Origin: Deltaproteobacteria bacterium
Lineage (GTDB): Bacteria > Myxococcota_A > Polyangia > Haliangiales > Haliangiaceae
Length of the DNA: 47,403 nt
Direction: 5' to 3'
Assembly (NCBI GenBank): GCA_013812655.1
Contig: JACCTC010000107.1
Span: 1 to 47,403 of the forward strand
Shown here: positions 35,720 to 44,887 of the stretch, piece by piece
Layout: each line of letters begins with the position of its first letter
Position numbering within the stretch: the stretch's first letter is position 1
The notes under the pieces: generated by a model
Databases searched by the model: none
Told to the model about the DNA's origin: nothing
Seen by the model: the letters and a program-made list of their open reading frames with translations, nothing else
Position numbers and translations under genes: made by a program

Positions 35720-36301
35720 TCAGGCTTCGGTGTAGTCGCGATGCACCATCGCCAGCGCGATCGCGGCGACGGCGAGCAGGCCGGGCAGGATGAGCGCGGT
35801 CCACAGCCCGATGCCGACCAGGCTGCGCACCTTTGGCGCACCGAACATCAGCATCAGCCCGAGCACGGCGCACATCGAGAGCAGCATCGACCACGCCGCG
35901 CGTGACTTGTGGAGCGACAGCCACGCGAGCGCCGGGAGCAAGATGCCGACGAGCACCAGCACGACCGTGAGCGTCCCATTGCCAATCGTGGTCCACGCGC
36001 CGTAGGCGGCGACCAGTGCAGTGAGGCCGGTGGCGGTCGGGATGCCGTGGCCGACCCAGCGCGGCGCGAGCGCGGCGAGGATCGACATCAGGCCGATCGC
36101 GCCGGTGAACACGCCGAACGCGACGCGCACGCCCGGGATCGCGATCAGCACGCCGGGGCCGTAGCGACGTGCGCGGTCGTCGAAGTACAGGTCCGACAGA
36201 AAGTAGAACGCGACGTTGGCCAGCGCGCAGAAGATGATCACCATCCCGGCGATCTGGATCGCCGTCTTGGACTGGTTGCGCTCGGACATCCGCTCGGTCA
36301 T
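35720..36301 (-). CDS. Integral membrane protein, unknown function
   Basis: A 193-residue protein with about six membrane helices (near 15-35, 51-78, 85-103, 110-128, 137-155 and 165-187) and short loops. It resembles no transporter I know. Start ATG 36301 gives a short polar N-terminus; ATG 36289 is also possible. It lies 32 bases after the end of the NRD kinase gene on the same strand and may be co-transcribed with it. The 58 bases to hipT hold nothing obvious. Confidence 0.75.
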   Translation of the reverse strand: MTERMSERNQSKTAIQIAGMVIIFCALANVAFYFLSDLYFDDRARRYGPGVLIAIPGVRVAFGVFTGAIGLMSILAALAPRWVGHGIPTATGLTALVAAYGAWTTIGNGTLTVVLVLVGILLPALAWLSLHKSRAAWSMLLSMCAVLGLMLMFGAPKVRSLVGIGLWTALILPGLLAVAAIALAMVHRDYTEA

Positions 36302-36333
36302 GCGTCGAGCTTGCCCGATCCAGGCCGCGCCCG

Positions 36334-37566
<1,233 letters not shown>

Positions 37567-37579
37567 CAGCGCGGCGACC

Positions 37580-38797
37580 TTACCACCGAACGGTGACGCG
37601 CTGACCTGGTCGGATCTCGACCAGTCGCTCCTCGGTGCGGACGCCCGAGTCGTCCTTGAGGACCATCTTCAGCTTGCGGCCATCGGCCGGCGCCGCGACC
37701 CCGATCTCGCTGGCGGTGATGCCGAGGTCGATCATCGTGCCTGGTGACTTCGGGTTCTCGAGCGCGATCCGGCCGAGCGGACGCTCGAGGCGATTCTCGA
37801 CGATCGCCCACGTGAACGTCATCGCCGCCGGCTTGCCGGGCTCGACCGTCGCGTACTCGAACAGCGCCATCTCGAGCTTCGGGTTGAAGCAGAGCCCCTT
37901 GTAGGTGCCGGGCGCGACCACCAGGCCCTTCTCGGGGAGCTTGCCGGTGACCCGCTGGCGGTTGATCCACAGCTCGGTGCACGGCAGGCTCGACGAGATC
38001 AGCAGCGAGCCCAGGATGTCCTTGTCCTGAGCGAGCTCACTCCGCACGACGTCGGCATTCGCGCCGAACGGCCGCTGCACGAGGTAGCGGCGGTAGAATT
38101 CGCGCTTCGGCTCCTGCGCGCCGAGCTTGTCGTACGTCGAGCCGAGCTCGCGCAAGAACCCTGGCAGCTCGGGTGCGAGCGCGTGACCCATGTGGAAATA
38201 GACGAGGGCGTCGCCGTACTGCTGCTTGGCGAACGCCGCGCGGCCGAGCGCGAAGGCGCGGCGGGCTTCGGCCACCAGCGGGACGAGCCGCAGCTTGCCG
38301 GCGAGCGGGTCGAGGTTGTTCGCGAGGCGCTGGACCTCGGCGAGCGCGGCGTCGCGATCGGTCGCGACCCTGGTGGCCGCGGCATAGCTGGTCCACGCCT
38401 CGGCCGCCTGCTCGTGCTGGCCCGCGTGCGACCACAGCGTCGCGAGGTGTCGGGCCTCGGGGCTCCCGGGTCCGCGCGCGACGACGAGCGCCTGGTAGAG
38501 CGGGATGGCCTTGCTCCACGCACGCGCCTTCTCCGCCTGCTTCGCGGCCCTGACCAGGCTGGCCGACAGCTTCGCGCGCGGCAGCTTCGTGTTCACCCGA
38601 TGATGGAGCTCGCCTTCGAACGGCGCCGCTGGGAGTGCAGGCTCGCGCGGCTCGTTGCGCGGCTTGGGCTCGGGATCGGGGCAGTCCTTCGCGAGCGGGT
38701 TCTCGAAGCAACCCTTCGGGATGTTCGGCTTGGGCTGCGCGTCGCTGCGCGCGGCGAGCAGCAGCACGACCGCGGCTGTCGCACCTGTGAATCGCAC
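37580..38797 (-). CDS. Exported TPR-repeat protein
   Basis: A 405-residue protein. GTG 38797 starts a signal peptide (VRFTGATAAVVLLLAARSDA) and has TACGAT six bases upstream (38809-38804); longer in-frame extensions overlap the divergent gene. Residues about 75-260 contain TPR-like helical repeats (AIPLYQALVVARGPGSPEA; AFAKQQYGDALVYFHMGHAL). The C-terminal 120 residues are beta-rich with a PEGA-like sequence (LVVAPGTYKGLCF). It probably acts as a periplasmic scaffold. It is 13 bases upstream of the NRD kinase gene and likely co-transcribed. Confidence 0.82.
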   Translation of the reverse strand: MRFTGATAAVVLLLAARSDAQPKPNIPKGCFENPLAKDCPDPEPKPRNEPREPALPAAPFEGELHHRVNTKLPRAKLSASLVRAAKQAEKARAWSKAIPLYQALVVARGPGSPEARHLATLWSHAGQHEQAAEAWTSYAAATRVATDRDAALAEVQRLANNLDPLAGKLRLVPLVAEARRAFALGRAAFAKQQYGDALVYFHMGHALAPELPGFLRELGSTYDKLGAQEPKREFYRRYLVQRPFGANADVVRSELAQDKDILGSLLISSSLPCTELWINRQRVTGKLPEKGLVVAPGTYKGLCFNPKLEMALFEYATVEPGKPAAMTFTWAIVENRLERPLGRIALENPKSPGTMIDLGITASEIGVAAPADGRKLKMVLKDDSGVRTEERLVEIRPGQRVTVRW

Positions 38798-38868
38798 GTT
38801 TCGATCGTAGCATGGCCCACCAGAGTTACCGGCCGGCTCGTCGACGGCGCCATGGTAGGTTGAGGCGT

Positions 38869-38886
38869 GGTTTTCGAGGGAAAACC
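38869..38886 (+). promoter_or_regulatory. Hairpin presenting a Shine-Dalgarno-like loop before the GHKL gene
   Basis: GGTTTTC (38869-38875) pairs perfectly with GAAAACC (38880-38886); the loop is GAGG. With TAGGTT (38856-38861) as -10 the message would begin at this hairpin, and the loop is the only ribosome-site-like sequence before ATG 38893. It could stabilise the 5' end or control translation. Confidence 0.5.
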
Positions 38887-38892
38887 AAGCTG

Positions 38893-39837
38893 ATGCACGC
38901 GGTGATCCTCGAGCGCAACAAGCTGGTCGGGCGCAAGGTCGCACGCCTCTTCCTCGCGACCGGCGCGACCGCGACGACCGTGGAGGAACCCGCGCAGGTC
39001 GCGAGCGTCCTCGACGGGGAGCGCGCGACCGTCCTGTGCGCGGATACGTTCGACGGCGATCTGGTCGCCGAGCACGTGCGCGCGCGCCCGGGGCTCGCCG
39101 GCCTGCTATGGACCGCGGAGCCGCTGCGGCGATCGCTGCGTTACGTCGTCGAGTGCCCGGGCATCGATCACGTGTTCGGCCGCCGCGACTTCGAGTCCGC
39201 GCCTCGCGACTGGGAGATCCTGATGGTCGCGCGCCGGTTACTCGCGCCGTGCGCGCCGCCCCAGCTCCCCGCGTATCTCGACTGGGGCTTCACCGCGTTC
39301 GAGCAGGAGCTCGCGGGCAGCGCCGATCGCGATCCAGCGGTCGCGCGCGTGCAGGCGCTCGTCGGCGGGCTCGGCATGCCGAGGCGGGTCGTCGAGATGT
39401 TCGGCGAGCTCGCGCACGAGCTCATCATGAACGCGATCTATGACGCGCCCGCGGACTCGCAGGGGCACGCGCGCTACGCGAGCGATCGCAAGGCCACGAT
39501 CGTCCTCGACCCCGGCGAGCGGCCGACGTTGCGGGCGGGCACCGATGGCTCGCGGCTCGTCCTCCAGGTTCACGATCCGTTCGGGCGACTCGAGCGGCGG
39601 CACGTCGTCGACGGACTCGCGCGCGGCCTCGCCGGCGATGGGGGCGTGACCGTCGATCGGACGCACGGCGGGGCAGGCCTCGGGATGATGGTCTGTCACA
39701 ATGCTTCGTCGGCGATGTTCTTCGACGTCTCGCGCGGCCGCCACACCGAGGTCACCGCGCTGTTCGAGCTCGATCTCAACCTCCGCGAGTTCCGCACGCA
39801 GGCACGGTCGTTACACTTCTGGGCCCGACCCGAGTAG
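38893..39837 (+). CDS. GHKL ATPase with pseudo-receiver-like N-terminus (anti-sigma/RsbW-like)
   Basis: A 314-residue soluble protein. Residues 1-115 look like a receiver-type alpha/beta fold (LERNKLVGRKVARLFLATGA, TVLCADTFDG) without clear phosphorylation residues. Residues 150-300 are a GHKL ATPase: N-box ELAHELIMNAIYDA with Asn180, HDPFGRL (227-233), and THGGAGLGM (257-265). No His-dimerisation domain, so it resembles SpoIIAB/RsbW-type kinases rather than a histidine kinase. Start ATG 38893 is the first Met after the hairpin. The next gene, encoding STAS modules, begins two bases after its stop, the classic pairing of a partner-switch kinase with its STAS substrate. Confidence 0.8.
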   Translation: MHAVILERNKLVGRKVARLFLATGATATTVEEPAQVASVLDGERATVLCADTFDGDLVAEHVRARPGLAGLLWTAEPLRRSLRYVVECPGIDHVFGRRDFESAPRDWEILMVARRLLAPCAPPQLPAYLDWGFTAFEQELAGSADRDPAVARVQALVGGLGMPRRVVEMFGELAHELIMNAIYDAPADSQGHARYASDRKATIVLDPGERPTLRAGTDGSRLVLQVHDPFGRLERRHVVDGLARGLAGDGGVTVDRTHGGAGLGMMVCHNASSAMFFDVSRGRHTEVTALFELDLNLREFRTQARSLHFWARPE

Positions 39838-39839
39838 TC

Positions 39840-42074
39840 ATGGAAGCAGTAGATCCCCAGGCCCCCGCGATCCCGGCCGTCCCCAAGCTGACGATCGAGA
39901 AGTTCGCGGACGCCGGCATCGCGTGCCTCAAGTTCGTCGGCACGATCGACGAGGCATTCGAGGGCAAGAAACTCGGAACGTCGACGGCGGGTGATGTGCT
40001 CGTCGTCGATCTCGGCGGCGTGAAGAAGATCTCGTCGTTCGGGATCCGCGAGTGGGTCGACTTCATCGGCACCGCGAGCAAGCAGGTGCGCTCGGTGATC
40101 CTGATCGAGTGCGCGCCGAAGGTCGTCGACCAGCTCAACATGGTCGCGAACTTCGCGGGCACCGGCCAGGTGTTCAGCTTCTACGCGCCGTTCCGCTGCG
40201 ACTACTGCGACTCCGAGCATCGCGTGTTGCTGCAGCTCGATCGAGACCACGCGGCGATCAAGTCGATGAAGCTCGCCGATCGGCCGTGCCCGACGTGCAA
40301 GGACTCGATGTATTTCGACGAGGACGGCGCGACGTTCTTCTCGTACGTCCTCGGCCAGGACCGGTTCGAGCTCGAGCCGGCGGTCGCGACCTTCCTCGCG
40401 GCCAAGCTCGATTACGCGGTCGCCGATCTCAACCGCAAGCTCCGCGTCGACAAGGTGATCGAGGGCCGCACCACGTACCTGCGGTTCGCCGGTGATCTCG
40501 ATCGCACGTTCCCGCGCGACAAGCTCGCCGAGGGACTCGAGGGCGTCGTGGTCGCGGATCTCGTCGGGCTCGGCCGCATCGAGCCGGCCGGCGCCGCCGA
40601 GTGGCGTGCGTTCGTGCAGCAGACGACGCCGCTCGTCGAGCTACTGTGCCTCGCGAACGTGCCGCCGACCTTCCTCGAGAAGCTCGCGACCCGCCCGGAT
40701 CTCGGCGCGAAGGGTCAGGTCCTTTCGCTGACGCTGCCGTACACCTGCGGCGGCTGCGGGACGACGAGCGCGCAGCTGATCGACGTCAGCGAGCACCACG
40801 AGGTTCTCAAGTTCGCGACCGCACCCGAGCTGCGCTGCCTGGCATGCAAGCACGCGATGCAGTGCGTGGCCGGCGAGGGCCTGATGGCACTGCTGCCGGA
40901 GCTGCCAAAGCCGACCGCGAGCACGGAGCTCGTGAAGTCGATCGGCATGTTGCGCGAGCGTGCGGCAAGTCAGCACAAGCGGCCGAGCGTGAAGAGCGCC
41001 GTGCTCTCCGCGCAGTCGGGCCCGACACCCGGGGCGCGATCGGTGCTGCTCGTGCCGTTCCTCGCCGCCTTGCTCGCGATCGTCGTCGCGGCCGGCGCCT
41101 ACCTCGTGTACCAGCGCGTCACCAAGCCTGCGGTGAAGGGCGCCGCGATCACAGCTCGCAGTACGCCAGTGCGGCCGGCGTGGATCGTGAACGACACGCC
41201 GGGCGCCGCGGCGTGCACCGATACCGTCGACAAGGGGCTGTCGTGCGTCGGGGTCTCGTCGCCGAGTGCCCACCAGGACGATGCCGAGGACGAAGCCGCC
41301 GACGCTGCCTACGAGGCCGCGGCGAATGCGATCGCGGTGCGAATCGTCGATCCTGCATGGCAGGCGGGCGTGCCCTCGATCTACGCAGCGTCGCGCGACG
41401 CCAAGCTGACCGCACTCGATCGCGATCCTACGCAGACCAGTGCGCGACGCGATGTCCGCGAGGCGCGTCACGCCGTCGCGCAGGCACTGCGCACCACCGG
41501 CGGTAGTGCCGTTCCGGCCGCGCCGACCGCGCGCTACTGGGAGCAAACCGGCGGCGACGATGGCAGGCGCACGATCGCGTTCGCGCAGGTGGTGCTCTCG
41601 GCGACCGAGCTCGCGAGCCTCGTCCAGACCTATCGAACGCCGGCAACAGCGCTCGGCGCGACGGTCGTGCCAGCGTTTCCGCTCGTCGCCTGGCGTTACC
41701 CGCGGGCCGAACGTGGCGCGATCATCACGGCGCTCGCGAGCGGACCGCTTCAGGATCTCGGGCTCGCCGAGCAGTACATCGTGCTGGCGGTCGGCGGTCG
41801 TGACATCGGCGATGCCTCTGCGTTCGCGCAGCTCGTCAACGACGAGCACACCCAGCTCGTCGAGCGCGGCGGCACGCTCCGGCTCAAGGTCCAGACGCCG
41901 GATCCGGCGCCGCGCGAGTTCGCGAAGAAGCTCGAGGGCAAACCGGTCGAGCCGACCGGCAGCGGCAAGCGGCCGCCGCGCGGCAGTGGCACCGATCCCG
42001 CCCACGGCGGCGTCAACGTCTGGGACAAGTTCGATCGCGGCAAGGGCAGAGGTCGCGAAGATCCGAACCAGTGA
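39840..42074 (+). CDS. Membrane protein with two STAS-like plus zinc-ribbon modules and PDZ-like C-terminus
   Basis: A 744-residue protein. Module 1: STAS-like 16-118 with VLVVDLGGVKKISSFGIREW, then a zinc ribbon C120-x2-C123 ... C150-x2-C153. Module 2 repeats this: STAS-like 208-300 (VVVADLVGLGRIEPAGAAEW) and C303-x2-C306 ... C333-x2-C336. Ser65/Ser66 of module 1 match the phosphoserine site of SpoIIAA; module 2 has Pro there and cannot be phosphorylated. One membrane helix at about 401-424 is followed by an exported region and a PDZ-like domain (about 635-690, EQYIVLAVGGRDIGDASAF). With the GHKL ATPase two bases upstream it suggests a membrane-bound partner switch. I know no described family with this layout. 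Confidence 0.75.
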   Translation: MEAVDPQAPAIPAVPKLTIEKFADAGIACLKFVGTIDEAFEGKKLGTSTAGDVLVVDLGGVKKISSFGIREWVDFIGTASKQVRSVILIECAPKVVDQLNMVANFAGTGQVFSFYAPFRCDYCDSEHRVLLQLDRDHAAIKSMKLADRPCPTCKDSMYFDEDGATFFSYVLGQDRFELEPAVATFLAAKLDYAVADLNRKLRVDKVIEGRTTYLRFAGDLDRTFPRDKLAEGLEGVVVADLVGLGRIEPAGAAEWRAFVQQTTPLVELLCLANVPPTFLEKLATRPDLGAKGQVLSLTLPYTCGGCGTTSAQLIDVSEHHEVLKFATAPELRCLACKHAMQCVAGEGLMALLPELPKPTASTELVKSIGMLRERAASQHKRPSVKSAVLSAQSGPTPGARSVLLVPFLAALLAIVVAAGAYLVYQRVTKPAVKGAAITARSTPVRPAWIVNDTPGAAACTDTVDKGLSCVGVSSPSAHQDDAEDEAADAAYEAAANAIAVRIVDPAWQAGVPSIYAASRDAKLTALDRDPTQTSARRDVREARHAVAQALRTTGGSAVPAAPTARYWEQTGGDDGRRTIAFAQVVLSATELASLVQTYRTPATALGATVVPAFPLVAWRYPRAERGAIITALASGPLQDLGLAEQYIVLAVGGRDIGDASAFAQLVNDEHTQLVERGGTLRLKVQTPDPAPREFAKKLEGKPVEPTGSGKRPPRGSGTDPAHGGVNVWDKFDRGKGRGREDPNQ

Positions 42075-42160
42075 GGGTCCCTGTCTGGCTGCGTTAACTG
42101 AATCCGCCACGCCACGCGTTTTGAATTGGACGGACCACGGGCTCGGCGTAGCGTGCGGCC

Positions 42161-43294
42161 ATGCTTCGAGCCCGCCTCTGCGTCCTGATCGGTCTCGCTG
42201 GCTGCAGCGACAACGCGGATCCCGACCGCGTGCAGAACCCACCGCGCGATCAGTACGACACGTGGATCAAGGTCGAGCCGCCCGGCGTCGTGTGCGGCAA
42301 CAACAGCCAGTACAAGTTCTGGGTGAACTTCTCGGCCACGAGCGACAAGCTCGCGGTCGTCTTCGAGCCCGGCGGCGCGTGCTGGGACTACGACAGCTGC
42401 ACCGGCCGCAACGGCATCCGCGGCGCGGCGAACGTCGACGGCCTGCCGGACAACCACTGGGAGCTCGCGTCGTTCATCTCGCCGTTCCTCTCGCGGTTCG
42501 ACGACACGAACCCGTCGCGCGACTGGAACCTCGTCTACGTCCCGTACTGCACGGGTGACGTCCACACCGGCAACAACGTCGTCACCTATCAGGGCGGCAA
42601 TGGCGACCCCGACGTGTCGTTTCACCACGACGGTCACGCGGTCGTGCAGCAGGTCGTGGGCTGGCTGAACGAGCGGTTCACGCACGTCCCGAAGCTTGTC
42701 GTGACCGGCTGCTCCGCGGGTGGCGTCGGTGCGCTCGTCAACTATCGCTTCCTGCGCAACGGCATCGAGGCCGTCGAGCGTGGCTACCTGATCAACGACT
42801 CCGGCCCGGTGTTCCCGTCGACCGGGTACTCGCAGCCGATGCACGCGATGATCCGCGGCGCGTGGAACCTCGATAGCCTGTCGCCTCTCATGCCGGAGGG
42901 CTTCACGCTCGACGACATGGGCACGATCAACACCGCGCTCGCCGACGAGTTCCCCGATGACCGGCTGTCGACCACGTACTTCCGGCGCGACATGAACTTC
43001 TCGTTGTACTCGTACGAGCGGTTCTACGGCTTCCCGCCGAAGGACGAGGTCATGCGGATGTGGGAAGCCGACACCCAGCTCCTCGTCGACGAGTACGACA
43101 CGCGCGACAACCTCTACTACTTCCTGCCGTACTACCGCGGGATCAACGACAGCCACTGCACGACGCTGTTCAACTTCGCGGGCTCGGACATCCAGGCGCA
43201 GGACATGACGCTCGCGCAGTGGGTCAACGACTTCGTCGACGACAAGCCGGTCCAGAGCATGATCGAGGCGCCGGTCCCGGGCGAGGATGACTGA
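42161..43294 (+). CDS. Pectinacetylesterase/NOTUM-type lipoprotein hydrolase
   Basis: A 377-residue alpha/beta-hydrolase. A lipobox (GLAGC, Cys15) marks it as a lipoprotein. Family blocks: LAVVFEPGGACWDYDSC (oxyanion region with paired Cys), VYVPYCTGDVHTGN, and the nucleophile elbow TGCSAGGVGAL with Ser185; a candidate His is in INDSHCTTLF. The PAE family removes acetyl or acyl groups from polysaccharides or, in NOTUM, from lipidated Wnt. The substrate here is unknown. TAGCGT (42149-42154) lies six bases before the ATG, giving a leaderless message. The 86 bases before it hold no other feature. Confidence 0.88.
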   Translation: MLRARLCVLIGLAGCSDNADPDRVQNPPRDQYDTWIKVEPPGVVCGNNSQYKFWVNFSATSDKLAVVFEPGGACWDYDSCTGRNGIRGAANVDGLPDNHWELASFISPFLSRFDDTNPSRDWNLVYVPYCTGDVHTGNNVVTYQGGNGDPDVSFHHDGHAVVQQVVGWLNERFTHVPKLVVTGCSAGGVGALVNYRFLRNGIEAVERGYLINDSGPVFPSTGYSQPMHAMIRGAWNLDSLSPLMPEGFTLDDMGTINTALADEFPDDRLSTTYFRRDMNFSLYSYERFYGFPPKDEVMRMWEADTQLLVDEYDTRDNLYYFLPYYRGINDSHCTTLFNFAGSDIQAQDMTLAQWVNDFVDDKPVQSMIEAPVPGEDD

Positions 43295-43339
43295 GGCGAA
43301 CAGATGAATTTCTGTCGGCGCTGACGCCGCCGCCCGCGA

Positions 43340-44296
43340 TCAGAGATCGGAAGCGCAGACGCGGTTGCGGCCCTCGCGCTTGGCGCGGAGGAGGCGATCG
43401 TCGGCGGCACGCAGGACGTGCGTGGCATCGACGTCCGGACCGAACTCGCCGAGCGACGCGACGCCGACGCTGACCGTCGCCTTGACGACGCGGCCCTCGG
43501 CATCCATCGCGAGCTCCTCGATCGCTGCCCGCAGGCGCTCGGCGAGGCGGACGGCATCGGCTTGGCCGCGAATCATGATGACGAACTCCTCGCCGCCGAA
43601 CCGCGCGAAGACGTCCTCGACGCGGATCAGGGCGTGCACGCGATCGGCGACGGTGCGCAGCACCAGGTCGCCGACGAGGTGGCCGTAGACGTCGTTCGTG
43701 CGCTTGAACAGGTCGAGGTCGAACACGATGATCGCGAGCTCGCCCTTGTGGCGACGCGCGTGCGCGAGCTCGGCGTCGAGCCGCTCGGCGAAGTACGCCT
43801 TGTTGTGCGCGCGGGTCAGCGGATCGCGAATCGACGACTCGAAGAGCTGCCGCTGCAACATCTCCTCGGTCTCGTCGAGGAGGGCGAACCGGACGAGCGT
43901 GCTCGGGCCGAGCTGGATGCGGTCACCGCTGAGCAGCTCGTGCCGTTTGATGCGCGTACCGCCCACGAACGTGCCGTTCGCCGAACCGAGGTCCTCGAGG
44001 ATGTAGCGGCCGTCGCCGTGAACGACGATCCGCGCGTGCTTGCGGCTGATCGCGGTGTCGTCGAGGCGGATGTCGGCATCGAGGTCGCGGCCGAGCAGAG
44101 ATGTGCGGCTGTCGATCGAGAAAAACTGCCCGGCGTTGGAGCCCGACAACAGGGTGAGACCGGCACGATCGCGGGCACCGAGCGGCTCGGCGGCCGGCGG
44201 CACGTGCTCGCGCACCTCGGTATCGAAGGCATCGAGCTGGGGGAACGCCGCGGCGAACTGCGCGGTTTGCGGCGGCTGTTTCCGGCCCGTCGTCAT
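43340..44296 (-). CDS. FHA-domain diguanylate cyclase
   Basis: A 318-residue protein making cyclic di-GMP. FHA domain at about 48-138: LLGRDLDADIRL, SRKHARI and GSANGTFVGG hold the phosphothreonine-binding residues. GGDEF domain at about 153-312 with active-site GGEEF (234-238) and an inhibitory RxxD site (RVED, 225-228) five residues earlier. FHA domains read phosphothreonine, so a Ser/Thr kinase may control c-di-GMP output here. Start ATG 44296 is preferred over GTG 44302, with GGGGGTG just upstream. It is probably the last gene of a two-component operon, 47 bases after the membrane protein. Confidence 0.95.
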   Translation of the reverse strand: MTTGRKQPPQTAQFAAAFPQLDAFDTEVREHVPPAAEPLGARDRAGLTLLSGSNAGQFFSIDSRTSLLGRDLDADIRLDDTAISRKHARIVVHGDGRYILEDLGSANGTFVGGTRIKRHELLSGDRIQLGPSTLVRFALLDETEEMLQRQLFESSIRDPLTRAHNKAYFAERLDAELAHARRHKGELAIIVFDLDLFKRTNDVYGHLVGDLVLRTVADRVHALIRVEDVFARFGGEEFVIMIRGQADAVRLAERLRAAIEELAMDAEGRVVKATVSVGVASLGEFGPDVDATHVLRAADDRLLRAKREGRNRVCASDL

Positions 44297-44343
44297 CGTC
44301 ACCCCCGACCACGACGGTAACAGGAAATCGCCGGAGCCGGTCT

Positions 44344-44865
44344 TTAGAACCGCGTGACGACGCCGACCACGTTGCCGCCACTGACCGGTGCGACGTACGG
44401 CACGGGTACCTCGCTCCGGGCGAGCCAGACCCAGTCATAGATCACGGCCACTCCGGCACCGGTGAGCATCGCCAGCGCGATCACCTCGTCATGCTCGCCG
44501 CACTCGCAAGTCCGGATCGCGGTGCCGGCGATCGCGCCCGCGCCGAGCGGCAGCACGAGGCGTGCGACGAAGCTCATCACCGCATCGGGATGGTCGTGGA
44601 CGCGATGGACGCCATACGGTCCGCCGAGCCAGAGGCCAACACCCGCGGTCGCGATCAGCGCGCCACCGAGGGGCCGCTCGTATCCGCGGTCGGCGGACTT
44701 GCCCCACGCGAAGCCGCCGACGAACAGCCCGACCGCAGCCGCGTCGACGAGCATGATCTGCCAGGTGTAAAAATCCGTCTGGGTCGGCGCCGGTTCATCA
44801 GCGCGAGCGCTGGTCGTGGTCAGCACGAGGACGAGCAAGGTCACGGCGATTCCCCGGATCGACAC
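44344..44865 (-). CDS. Small membrane protein, unknown function
   Basis: A 173-residue protein with an N-terminal signal or anchor (IRGIAVTLLVLVLTTTSARA) and about four further helices (near 36-55, 67-85, 98-120 and 133-155). A C-x-C pair and a His/Asp-rich loop (VHRVHDHPD) are the only polar marks. GTG 44865 is chosen because the signal begins there and TACGAT (44877-44872) ends six bases upstream; the upstream frame overlaps the histidine kinase. It lies 22 bases after the kinase stop. Confidence 0.7.
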   Translation of the reverse strand: MSIRGIAVTLLVLVLTTTSARADEPAPTQTDFYTWQIMLVDAAAVGLFVGGFAWGKSADRGYERPLGGALIATAGVGLWLGGPYGVHRVHDHPDAVMSFVARLVLPLGAGAIAGTAIRTCECGEHDEVIALAMLTGAGVAVIYDWVWLARSEVPVPYVAPVSGGNVVGVVTRF

Positions 44866-44887
44866 CGACCCATCGTACCGCACGGCC

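Noticed and set aside
43300-43329. Terminator between the esterase and cyclase genes
   Set aside because: Two small five-pair stems without a T tract; too weak to call.
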